A stretch of 64,000 nt of DNA from Ochotona curzoniae (Eukaryota > Chordata > Mammalia > Lagomorpha > Ochotonidae): NCBI RefSeq assembly GCF_017591425.1, contig NW_024467119.1:81150894-81214893 (forward strand). The letters run 5' to 3'. Within the stretch, counting starts at the first letter, position 1. The number at the start of each line of letters is the position of its first letter. This document shows positions 23,215 through 33,499 of this stretch, one piece after another. A program made the translations under genes and the position numbers. The notes under the pieces were generated by a model that had not been told where the DNA came from, did not search any database, and saw nothing but the letters and a program-made list of their open reading frames with translations.

Positions 23215-23430
23215 ATCGCGGGGTGCCTGGACATGAAACATCCTCAGGTTCTGATTCCAGTTTCCTGATTGAGACCCCTGGCAGCAGCAGGCGATGGCTC
23301 TGGTGCTTGGATCCCTGCAACTCATGGGGGACCTGGATTGAGTTTCCAGCTCTGGCCTTCCTTGGGTGTCCTTGAAGGCACTTGGGGAGTGAACCAGTCA
23401 AAGGATAGGTGTCCAACTAAAAAGTGAAGA
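23215..23430 (+). mobile_element. Old C-SINE copy
   Basis: GCAGGCGATGGCTCTGGTGCTTGGATCCCTG, GGGGGACCTGGATTGAGTTTCCAGCTC and GCACTTGGGGAGTGAACCAGTC follow the older C-SINE core. Confidence 0.65.
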
Positions 23431-23647
23431 AACTAAGTGCCCCCCCCCCACTTTTATCTGAATGATTTGGGGATATGTGTGTTTTCTTCTGGCTTCCTAA
23501 ATATTTGTTTATTAGAATATTGGCCCCATTTCTCTCTGTTGAAAACTTGGTGAAGAGAACATGTGAAAAAAGGGAATTGGGGAGTCAGATTTCTAGTATC
23601 TAAGCCCTGAGTATTACTAGTAACATAGGTTGAGTGGGTTAAGCCTA

Positions 23648-23815
23648 ACCCACCCACCCACTCCACTTCCCTCTTTCCCTCCCAACCTCTCTCCCTTCCT
23701 CCCTCTCTTCCTTCCTTCCAACCTATCTGTCTTCTTCCCTCCCTCCCTCCCTCTCTCCCTTACTTCTTCCTTCCCTCCCACCCAATCTGCCTTCTTTCCT
23801 TCCTTTTATGGGAAT
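23648..23815. repeat. Degenerate CCCT/CCTT polypyrimidine tract
   Basis: CTCCC, CTTCC and ACCCA words repeat irregularly over about 170 bp with interruptions such as CCAACCTATCTGTC. Low complexity, pyrimidine on the plus strand. Confidence 0.85.
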
Positions 23816-24630
23816 CATCTAGCACAACAGAATCAGCAAAGCATTCCTTTGATTTCTTCATGTGTTTTGACCCAAGCAATCCTAGTTTGTAATGGTTGGT
23901 CCATTTTTGTTGCTTGCTCTGACTCTGCTATGAAATGGAAGATCTTGTGACCTATAATTTTGTTGAAGTTTATTCCTTTTTATTTAAAGCCTTGCTAGTC
24001 TTTGGGAATCCCCTTACCGGATTGCAGTTACCATGATGTGGAACTTACTTCAGAAGGCCTGTGCTTAGTGCTTGGTTCTAGATCCAGTTCTACATCTAAT
24101 CGTCAGTACAGCTGTGATTGTTCAATATATTTAACTCACAGGAGTCACAGTTTTCTCTTTCCAGGAAATTTGGGACTAATTATTTCCGTCTATTGGCCAA
24201 TAACTTCTAAGCCCAGTAGTTGCTTCTTGGCCCTTGTTTTGGTAGACTTAGAGTGGTATTTAACATGGCTGATCATTGTCTTTTTGGAGTGCTTTCTTCT
24301 CAAATTCCCATGAAATTTTCCTTTTCTGTTCTTGCCTGACACAATGTCTCTGTCATGTGATACTGTGTTTTTCCATTGGATCACTGACCTTAACATAGCA
24401 ATCTGACATAAAGAGAGGAAATAAATGCAACATTAGATGTAGTGTGAATTACTGAGGGACACATCTCTGTAGAACGCAACCAGGACATCCTAGAAGATCA
24501 AAGGGGGCAGCTTTTACAATCACACAGGAGCAAATTCAGCCATGATGTGATAGATATGGGGAAAACCATTCAAGAGAAGAGAAATTCTTGAATGATAAAT
24601 GGTCTTATAATAAGTTAGGTATTTAATCTT
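23816..24630. other. Intergenic, nothing recognised
   Basis: No gene or repeat family recognised; open frames here are short and without resemblance to known proteins. Confidence 0.5.
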
Positions 24631-24940
24631 TACACACATATTTATTTATTTATTTGTAAGAGTTACAGGGGGTGGAGGGCAGGAAACAGAGATCATCCAC
24701 AGCCAGTTTACTCCCTAGATAGACACAAGGATCAGGGTTGGATAGGGCAGAAGCCAGGAGAATCATTCAGGCTTCGTTGGTGCATGGCAGAAGCTCAGGC
24801 ACGTGTGCCATCTTCTGTTGCTTTCTTTAGGCCATTAGTAGAGAGTTGTGGAGTAGCTGGTACTCAAACTGTCACCCACATGGATGCTGGCACTGTAGGC
24901 AGTGACTTTACCCACTAGACCACATTGCCAGCCCCTACAA
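24631..24940 (-). mobile_element. Older C-SINE copy
   Basis: T-rich left end (TTTATTTATTTATTTG), GTTTACTCCCTAGATAGACACAAGG and right end CCACTAGACCACATTGCCAGCCCC give the family in antisense. Short flanking AATCTTT repeats are possible duplications. Confidence 0.8.
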
Positions 24941-25451
24941 TCAATCTTTCCAGTAGGATTTAGGACCTTCAGCATTTCAAAGTGAAGATGACTCTGATAA
25001 TTAAGGAATTTGAGCCGGAAGTAACCCAGTGGTATGCCATGAGCGGTTGCCTGAACAGGTGAGATGAGGAAAGTTTTAAGAGTTGCTTTGAAATGTACTT
25101 TCTTATTCGCTCAGCCATCATATCAACCACCTTTTAAAATACTATCAGATGCAATGCAGAGGCCAGGGCTGCGTGGATAACACATGCACCTACATTTGAG
25201 TATATTACTATTTTAAGAGGAAACATCTGCTAAGAGTCTTCCTCTAGACTTTTTTGTCTTTTATTTGTATTTTTGCAACTGCTTTTTGGTAAGGTTTTTA
25301 GTAAAGGGATAACTTGAAGAAGACTGATCACTTAAAAAATGATGGAAGGAGAAATATCTGGAACTTGGCTAGAGTAAATAAATGTTTTTCTTAGGGACCA
25401 CTACTGCCCTCTTCTTTTTATCATCCCCAGAGCTGTGAGGAGATGAATGGA

Positions 25452-25772
25452 TTTTTAAAAGCAATTTATTTATTTTTATTGCGAAGCATATTTATAGAGA
25501 GAAGACAGAGGGAAAGAGCTGTTGGCTGGTTCACTGCACAAGTGACTGCAATAGCCAGAACTGAGCCAATCCCTAGCCAGAGCCAGGAGGTTCTTCTGGT
25601 TGTCCACACAGGTGAAGGGTCCCAAGGTTTTGGTCCATCCTCTGCTGCTTTTCCAGGCCACAAGCAGGGAGATGGAAGGGAAGTGTAACAGCCATGCTAT
25701 GAGTCGGGGCCCATACAAGAACCTGGCAGTTGAAAGGTGAGGACTTAGCCACTGAACCATTGCGCCAGACCC
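25452..25772 (-). mobile_element. C-SINE copy
   Basis: Antisense order: tail, GGTTCACTGCACAAGTGACTGCAATAGCC, GGGTCCCAAGGTTTTGG, CAGGCCACAAGCAGGGAGATGG, and head CATTGCGCCAGACCC. Confidence 0.9.
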
Positions 25773-25940
25773 AGAGTGATGAACTTTTGCCTGAATTGGA
25801 TATTAGCTGCAAAAAGCAAAAGCAGGTATGCAACTCATGGATTGAAAATGTAGAATTTTTTGAATAAGTTCCTTGCTATTTAAAAGAAATGCTTTCTGGA
25901 GATTACTGAGAATAAGAAAATCTGCTACCACTGTTACAAT

Positions 25941-25972
25941 TTGTGTGTGTGTGTGTGTGTCTGTGTGTGTGT
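25941..25972. repeat. (TG)n microsatellite
   Basis: TTGTGTGTGTGTGTGTGTGT with one CTG interruption. Confidence 0.95.
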
Positions 25973-25984
25973 TCCCCTAAGTTT

Positions 25985-26420
25985 ATTCTCTCCTGAGCAG
26001 CTGTACAGAATTCCTCAGACTGGGTGATTGGCAAGGAACAGAAATGTTGAGGTTCCTGATTCATGGTTCTGGAAGCTGGCAAGTCCAAGTCTGGGGAATG
26101 ATATCTGGTAAGATCCTCTGTGCTCTGTCATCTATGGGAGATGGAGGATAGAGGGAGAGGAGGACAAGGGCAAGAAGTCAAGGGAGGAGGAGGAAGGAGC
26201 AACAGTGGAAGAGAAAGGGAACAAACTCACTGTTTTCATAAAAAATCTCTCCTCACAACCATGGTGTAAATGCATGAGGGTGGAGTGCCTACGGCTCCAC
26301 TCAATGACATTGCTTGGCTGTAAAAGCAGTGATAAAAACAGTGCAACAGTTGCCACACAGGCACAGCCCTCACATATGTTAGCACCCAGATATATCTACA
26401 ACTTCTAAATTTTTGTAAAA
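25985..26420. repeat. Ancient interspersed repeat, class uncertain
   Basis: CAGACTGGGTGATTGGCAAGGAACAGAAATG then GGTTCTGGAAGCTGGCAAGTCCAAG is a wording common to an old mammalian repeat (possibly MaLR-related). The same family recurs near 44.52 kb. Confidence 0.5.
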
Positions 26421-28375
26421 TCAAAAATAATACTTTATTCACACATTTTTTCAACTTTGATTATATTGCTTTGAAACTTCCCTTTAGAAGAGTAAGTTGT
26501 ACTTTGTGCTTTTCTCCTCACTCTTCAGCTGCCATTTGTACATGGAAAGAAGCTGGATGCTTCGGTTTTTGATCATCCCTCAGAGATAACTCTGTTTTTG
26601 TTAAGAAAAAAAAAAGTAAATCACTGGTAACTATCTTATAAACCATATATTTAAAATAATATTCATTTAAATGACCTCTTCTGAAACTTCAAAAATGTTA
26701 GGCTGTATTGTTATTAAAAATGTGAGCTTATCATTAACTATTTTCAATTAGATTTATCTTCAGAAAATCATGGAGAAGAGCTTTATTCACAAAGATAGAC
26801 CTGTAAAATACATATCTAAAGGGAAAGGCCTGAATTCCCAACTATAAGGAAATAGTTAAAGGAGTGAAGAAAGAGCCAGACAATAAAACGTTTTACAGCC
26901 ACTACAATCATACTTAGGAAAAGTCATATTAATGTGGAAACTTATTTATGTTGTCATATATAGTGGGTGATAAGTGTCAGTTGGTTCCAATGAATTAAAT
27001 ATTCTTATTTTAATATTTAAGTTCTAGAAATTAACCAGAGGCATGGACTATTCCAGCAGAAATTCCATTTAGGCAAGAGATCCATTGTAATTCTTTGGCT
27101 TGTTAGAGAATATAGAAAACTATTGATGGAGCTATATCGTCAACTGTGTTAAACTTGATGTAAGAAGCTGATTTTACTTAGTCGAATTAATAAAAATAAG
27201 TAACTCAACTGTTGGACTGCAAAGGAGGTACTTTTGAGTAACTGCAGTAGCTCTTAGTCAAACTCCAATCTATTCTTTTTTATTTTGTCTCTATTCCTGT
27301 AATTTCTCAATTAAATTTGAAATCATTGGTTTCTCCCAAGAGTTAGTGCAAGACTTTAGAATATTTGGAGTGTATTTAATGTTGGTGACGTTTAGCTTTT
27401 ACCAAAACTTTAAAGCTAAAGTTGTTTTCTCAATTACTATAAAGCCTTATTTTATCACTTGCATGACAAAGAAAGTCCTTTTTATTCTAAACATAATATC
27501 ATATTTTGCTGTTGAATTTCTAATTTGGGTCAAGACAAGCAAAGTATTACAGTGATTCGCAATAGAATATAGCCTTTTTATAATTAAGGAATTAAACAAC
27601 CTGCATCTTGAGCAGCCCAATTATTCTTATGTATTGAAAACATTTATTTTTATGCTTAGGACTCAGTCTATGTTCCTAATTTTGTATGGAGTACTAACGC
27701 TTCATATATAAATAATGTTCACCAAAACGATTGTCTAAAAAAAGATCTTTGCCCACACAAGCCATCTTAATTTCTTGTGCTTGGTGCAACATGGGATTTG
27801 TAGAATGGGATGACAGAAACACAAAGGGTAAACTTGTCTGATGTGGTTCATAAGGAATTACCTTGCTGCTTTGGTGTTGTACTGAGGAAAAGGCACCTGC
27901 CACCAGGAGGAGGCACATTTCAAGATGTGTACAAAGCAGTTGGCACCTCACTCATACTTGGGGTTATTGCAGCAGAGTTGGGATTGTTTGGGTGCCCAGG
28001 CTCCTGTTAAGAATGAAACTTGTGGCTGTTGGCCAACAAAAGCTGTTGCCCATGCCAGAACAAATCTCAGGATCTGGTCTCACAGGGTTTTGATTTGCTG
28101 GGCTATGAAGACACTCTTGTGTGGCTGAGTACTGAGGTAGTTTCAAGTGGCCTTATTGAGTAACACTGGAAATATTTCCTCGCTCAGGATGGGTCAGGCC
28201 TGTAGCATGGGCTGTTGTTTAAAATCCTTTTGAGTAGCTTGAAGTCATGAATATTCCAGGTGTATACAGATACTTTTTCGTTTTAATATTGATACATTTC
28301 AGATGGCACCATAGATGTTATTCTTTGGGAGGAGCCAGAATTCTATCAGTGAATGTTCATAATGTAGGTGACATG
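26421..28375. other. Intergenic, no gene recognised
   Basis: AT-rich to about 27.7 kb. 27790-28140 is more GC-balanced and has several overlapping short open frames on both strands, none of which I recognise. Confidence 0.45.
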
Positions 28376-28378
28376 GGG

Positions 28379-28675
28379 AGCACATTTGGCACAGCATTTA
28401 AGTGACCATTACACGCCCACATTTCATATCAGGGTGCCTAGGTTTGAGTTTCAGTTGTTCCTCCTGTTCAGTTTCCTGCTAGTGGTCAATCTAGGTGGTA
28501 ATAGGTAAGTACTTATATCCCCAATGCTTACATGGGAGACGTGGATGCAGGTCTTCTCTTCTGGCTTCAGCCTGACCCAGGCTAGGCTGTCATGCACATT
28601 CAGGGAGTTAATCAGCAGAAGAAAGAGCTCTCTCTGTCTGAGGTTCAGATAAATCAATCAATACTTTAAGAAAAA
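28379..28675 (+). mobile_element. Older C-SINE copy
   Basis: TTCATATCAGGGTGCCTAGGTTTGAGTTTC, TGGGAGACGTGGATGCAGG, TTCAGGGAGTTAATCAGCAG and the tail GATAAATCAATCAATACTTTAAG follow the older consensus. Confidence 0.75.
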
Positions 28676-28734
28676 AAATCAGCTGTGCATAAATGTGCTA
28701 ACCATCCTTTGACCAGTCTTGTCTTTTTTTTTTA

Positions 28735-29046
28735 AATATATAAGATTTATTTATTTTTGTTGGAAAGGCAGATTTACAGAGAGGAGACAGAAAGATCATC
28801 CATCTGCTGGTTCACTCCTCAAATGACCACAATGGCCAGAGCTGAGCTGATCTGAAGCCAGGAGCTTCTTCCAGGTTTCCCACATGGGTGCAGGATCCCA
28901 AGACCTTGGGCTGTCCTGTACTGCCCTAGCAGGCCACAATCAGGGAGCTAGATGGGAAGTGGAGCAACTGGGACATGAACTGACACCAGTATGTGATTCT
29001 GGTGCATGCAAGACAAGGATTTAGCCAATAAGCCATTGTGCTGGCT
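28735..29046 (-). mobile_element. C-SINE inserted in the A-tail of VNTR element B
   Basis: Antisense C-SINE flanked by TTGTCTTTTTTTTTT at its left and TTGTCTATTTTTAAAA at its right, read as its target-site duplication. The right flank is the T-rich (A-tail) edge of the neighbouring element. Confidence 0.88.
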
Positions 29047-30775
29047 ATTTGTCTATTTTTAAAATAATTTTATTTTATTTTTAATAATAAATTAATTTTA
29101 TTTTTTGATGATGTTTACATAGTTAAGAAGGACGTATACCCATGTGGACCATTGAGTAGGGTGGGGAAGGTCAAGAAAAGGGGAAAAGTGGATGAGATGA
29201 CTGTTTCCAATCTCTTTTTTTTTCTTTCTGTACCTTGGGAAAGTGGGGAGGAAGGAAAGAGGGCTACTCCCAACAGCTCAATTGCATCAGAACCCAAGGA
29301 TAGGGGACAGCCATTTGATGTCATCCCAGAGTCCAATATGTGGAGCGTATTCTGAGGGTACTGTGTGTGCCAGCTGGTGTGGGGTCCAGTTCAGTCCATC
29401 ACCCGTGTCAGCCTATGCACACAGTGATGGTGGCAGTTGCTGGTCAGTTCTGTCTCCAGCTCCATCTCATAAGTAAACCAATGGATGCTGTGGTCCAGCC
29501 CAATCCTGCCCACCACACACCTGGTCCTCATGTACACCAGTAGGAACTTCAGCTGGTTGGAGCGACCCTCAGTAATTCCCACCAGGTTTGCCCCAGCCCT
29601 GGTTCCTGTGCATGCCAGTTTGCAGCAGACTGATTCAGTCTGTCCCACATTCCATTTGGCTCTTATACACAACAATGGATGTTGGAGCCTAGCTCAGCTT
29701 GAGCAACCCCACTGGTCCATACTTATGCCGCTAGGTGCCACTGCCTGTCCAGGCCAGGCCTGCCCTTAGCCCTGGTTCCCATGTTCACCAGTGGGAGCTG
29801 CAGCCCATCAGAAGAGTGCCTACAATTTCCCTACTAGACCTGCTTTCAGCCCCATATCTTGTATTCTCCAGGTGATTCTGCAGTCTAGCTTGACAGGATT
29901 TACCCCCAGTCCCAGCATCTGCTAGCCAGTGCTGTGGCAAAGCCTGACCAACCTGTACTTATTCTAGCTCATGTGTACATCAGTGGATATGGTTGCAGAG
30001 CCCAGCCTGACTTCCCTGTGGCTCATATGAAGGCTAATGGGGTTTTTGGCCCTGCCCAACCTGGTCTGACCCCAGTCTCAGTTCTCATGCTCACCAGTGG
30101 GAGCAGTGGTCCAACAGAGGAGTCCTAACACACCCCAGCCACTCTTGTCCCCTCTTCCGAGTCTCACATGTGCTGGTGGATGCTGGGCCTCAATCTTGCA
30201 TGGCTTGCCTAACTTTGGCATTCACCAGTGGGTGCTGCAGCCTGGTTTGACCTGGTTAGCCCCCAATTCCAGCTCATGTTTGTGAGTGCTGCAGCCTAGC
30301 CCAACCCAGCCAGCCCCCAACCCCAGTGCTAATGTAAACTGGCTGGTGTTGTGGCCCAGCCTGGCCAGTCATGGTTCTCACATCGGCCAGTGAATGTTAT
30401 GAACTGGCCCAACCCAACGCGCTCCCAGACCTGAGCCACATGTATGATACAATCTGGCCTGGGCTGGGCTGCTCCCAGCCTTGGTTCGTGTGCTCACCTG
30501 TAGGGACTGCATCCTGATAGAGGAGTTCTCCAAGCTCATCTATCAGTTCACCTCCCAGTCACAGATTTTGCGCACACTGAAGGTTCTTGGGCTGGCCTAA
30601 CTTGGTCCACCTCCTGTCCTGGCAATACAGTGTCTTTGCCCAACCAGCCCACACCTGTTTGGTGCTACATTTCCAGCCCTGCTGGCCCACCCTGAGTCTC
30701 AGCTCTCTCACGGTTCAACGAGTGCAGAGACCTTAGCCAGTCTGTCCTATATTTACCCTGGCTTCTATGAACACT
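29047..30775 (-). mobile_element. VNTR-like retroelement, copy B (truncated)
   Basis: Left end ATTTTTTGATGATGTTTACATAGTTAAGAAGG is the shared terminus. It is followed by GC-rich degenerate tandem units (recurring CACCAGTGGG, TGCAGCC[C/T]AGCC, CCAACCCAG) and stops near 30775, where the longest copy continues for another 1.5 kb. Loss at the right is 5' truncation if the element reads on the minus strand, as expected for target-primed reverse transcription. Diverged from other copies, so old. Confidence 0.65.
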
Positions 30776-31399
30776 AATTCAACAAACAAATGCAGAAATA
30801 GTCATATCTTCAGCAGAAGAGAGAAGTGGGTCCTGTCCAGGGGAAGCCAGAGTTTGATCTTTAATGGTCTGACTTCTTTCTACTCCCCACTGTGACAGAC
30901 ACTGAACACAGCGCAAGCTCTTAGCATCCTTGTCTGCAGGTACAGCACATTTAAAAATTCCACATTAAGTGATTAAAGGATAGGCAGTTCTGAATTCATT
31001 TATTTGTCCCCATGGGTACTGTAGACAGCTTTGGGAGAGGAAAGAGTGTCCCTGGCCATGTCAAGGTCTCACTGAGTTGGTGCCCTGCCTGTGGGGATGA
31101 CTGGCTATGCAGTGTCAACTGGGCGATGAGCCTTGACCATTTCTCCTGGCACATTCCATAACAATGTCTTCATCCATGCTTTGATGCCTAGCCTAAGAAA
31201 GCATACCTGCCTCAATTGTCTCAGGAAAGAACACAAAAAATCTCATGTCTATTGAGGTAATGTGCTAATGATTTTAATTCTTAATTTTGGTTTGATAGGA
31301 AGCATGCTTCTTTAACTAAGATAAGCTATTTCTATAGGACCTTCCAAATGTGGCAAATCACTTTGCAAATATCAAGAGATGATCTATAATGGGTTCATG

Positions 31400-31530
31400 C
31401 CTACAGGGATTCCTCAGAAAGCTCATGGGGAATGTGCACTATGAAAGAATTATATATAGATTTCCATTTTTTTTTTCTTGCAGGAAGGTAAACTTATCTT
31501 TTAGTCCTATTTCCATGAACTATTTGTAGT
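31400..31530. mobile_element. Possible MITE-like hairpin, decayed
   Basis: GAAAGCTCATGGGGAATG at left and ATTTCCATGAACTATTTG at right are imperfect inverted repeats of the type seen at 55.5 kb. Confidence 0.4.
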
Positions 31531-31559
31531 TGAAGTAAAATTAATGCTGTATGCTTGCT

Positions 31560-31945
31560 TTAAAATGATTTACTTATATATATTTGTTTTTAAGTTTAAA
31601 AGAAAGATGTGTGTGGGGATGGAGGGAGTGAGAGAAAGATGGCGACATCTATAGTAAGGAATTGGCTCACATAACCCTGAAAGCTGTTAAGTCCCAAGAG
31701 AAAGAGAACACTGCCATCTACTGGTTTACTCCCTAAATGACCACTTCTGTCAGGCTAAATTTTAAGAGAACTGAACTCTGTTTTTCATCACTTATAAGAG
31801 TAGCAGAGACCCAAAGAGTTTGAGCCATCACCTGCTGCCTTCTTGGGTAGCAGGAAGCTGAATTGGAAGCTGAGCTGAGAATTGAACTAGTTACTTGACA
31901 TATAGGATGTGGTCATGAGGCAGCATTTCAACCCTGTGCCACACA
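31560..31945 (-). mobile_element. Old C-SINE copy
   Basis: GGTTTACTCCCTAAATGACCAC, CATCACCTGCTGCCTTCTTGGG, AGCAGGAAGCTGAATTGGAAGC and ATTTCAACCCTGTGCCACA follow the antisense order of the older family. A CTCF-like word (minus-strand CCAGTAGATGGCAG, 31708-31721) lies inside. Confidence 0.75.
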
Positions 31946-31971
31946 TTCATGAACTCTGAAGTACTATCGCA

Positions 31972-32004
31972 CAAGTGTGTGTGTGCGTGTGTGTGTCTGT
32001 GTGT
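31972..32004. repeat. (TG)n microsatellite
   Basis: GTGTGTGTGTGCGTGTGTGTGTCTGTGTGT with two interruptions. Confidence 0.95.
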
Positions 32005-32209
32005 TTATAGCCCTCAGAGATAGAGTGCATGGTTCCCCCTTTAAAGGTGGAGGAAGTTGGGCGCAGAGCAGCATCCAAAGTCCGCAGCTTCTACATGAAA
32101 ACGTTAGGCTGCTCTCAGCAGTGCTTTGGTTCAAGTTCGAGTGTTGTAATATTCACTTTAGAGGGAGTTTTGGAAACTAAATGAAATCTGTTTGAAAACT
32201 CCCTAAACA

Positions 32210-32450
32210 TTGGGCCTGGCGGCGTGGGCTAGTAGCTAAAGTCCTCGCCTTGATTGCGCTGGGATACCATATGCGTGCCCATTCTAATCCCGGCAGCTCC
32301 ATTTCCCATCCAGCTCCCTGCCTGTGGCCTGGGAAAGCAGTCGAGGACAGCCCAAAGCTTTGGGACCCTGTACCACCTTCCTCTCTGTTTCTCCTCTTCT
32401 CTGTATATCCGACTTTCCAATAAATAAATCTTTAAAAAAAAAAAAAAGAA
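32210..32450 (+). mobile_element. Young C-SINE with internal deletion and perfect 16-bp duplication
   Basis: Begins TTGGGCCTGGCGGCGTGGG and ends in a long A-tail. Between GGGACCCTGTACC and ACCTTCCTCTCTG roughly 90 bp of the usual body (the CACGTGGGAGACC to GATGGAAG part) are absent. GAAAACTCCCTAAACA flanks it at 32194-32209 and 32451-32466 without mismatch, so insertion was recent. Confidence 0.95.
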
Positions 32451-32589
32451 GAAAACTCCCTAAACAAAATAGCCTCTGCAATACATATTAATTTATTCCA
32501 ATAACAAAGTTTATAGAATTCTACTTACATATTACAGGTTTTTATGGTTTTAACATACATCAGTAGAAGGCATGCTTTCTGTTCCTAGA

Positions 32590-32775
32590 GACCGTAGGAG
32601 GCAGGTGATGGCTCAGCTGGCTGGGTTTTGCTGTCCATGGGGGAGTCCTGGATTGAGTACCTAGCTTCTTGCTTCAGTGAACGTCAGATGGGAGCACTTC
32701 CTGCCTTTGTCTCTCTGTGTATGCCTCCCAAATTAATTATTTTTATAAGTAAGGCTTGTATGAATAAAGGTTTAT
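32590..32775 (+). mobile_element. Old C-SINE 3' fragment
   Basis: GGCAGGTGATGGCTCAGCTGG, GGGGGAGTCCTGGATTGAGTACC and a CT-rich to AT-rich tail. Confidence 0.6.
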
Positions 32776-32859
32776 GTTTTTTAAAAAATATTTATAAAAA
32801 AAAGGGTCTTCAAGGATCAGCTGTAATAGACATAGAGAGGAGTGGGAAGAAATTTTCAG

Positions 32860-33245
32860 ATGTTACTAAATGCACGGCCGGGTCTCCCAAGGGTTAACTC
32901 CACAGCACAGCTTGTTTCTCAAAGGTATAACAGGAAGGGCAATCATGGCCTGATACATTTAGCCCGTGGCTTGACTGCAATTTCCCTCCTTCCTGCTTCC
33001 CCTTTTTGCATGTCCTTGGGGGAGCTTAGGTGTTGCTTAACCATTGGGAAGATCCTGGGAGGGGCCAAGCAGACTATATAAGAGAGTTCGATCTTGAGTA
33101 AAGGCCTTCACTTTACAAGAATGAGTCTCAGTGTGTTGTGTGTCTTGTCTGTCTTGTCTGTCTCATAACCCTAGTCCCTCCGCTCGACTCGGGGCTTGGG
33201 GTACGTGGCGACGCAGGCGTTGCCAACAACTAAAAACATGGAAGT
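32860..33245 (+). mobile_element. Candidate LTR
   Basis: A good TATA box (ACTATATAAGAGAG, 33073) after a pyrimidine-rich U3-like stretch, then a GTCTTGTCTGTCTTGTCTGTC repeat and CGACTCGGGGCTTGGGG resembles a retroviral LTR R-U5. Borders are not resolved and no partner was seen. Confidence 0.45.
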
Positions 33246-33499
33246 ATAGCTTGAGTAAGGTTGTTTCTCTCATTCCTTCCAAAACTTTCTTTCAGGGTGC
33301 CAAGGCAGCACCTAAAACTCCAGTCTGTATCCAAAGAACTTCCTGAAGATCCATCACAGTTTGAACTTCCTCTACTAGATGATGGGCTCAAGTGCAAGAG
33401 GTGGTAGCTGCCTGGTGGTCTCCCTTGGTCTGTCAAAGCCACAAGCAATACAGCAAAAGGATTCCATCTTAACCTCTGGAGACTAAAGCAGCTTTAAAA

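Noticed and set aside
25376..25420. CTCF-like word near CCACTACTGCCCTCTTC
   Set aside because: Lacks the leading CC of the core on the minus strand; too weak to list beside the two better motifs.
33290..33420. Coding-like stretch (frame with DPSQFELPLLDDG) suggesting a processed pseudogene
   Set aside because: Short, no recognisable parent protein, and next to an LTR-like region; could equally be retroviral or chance.
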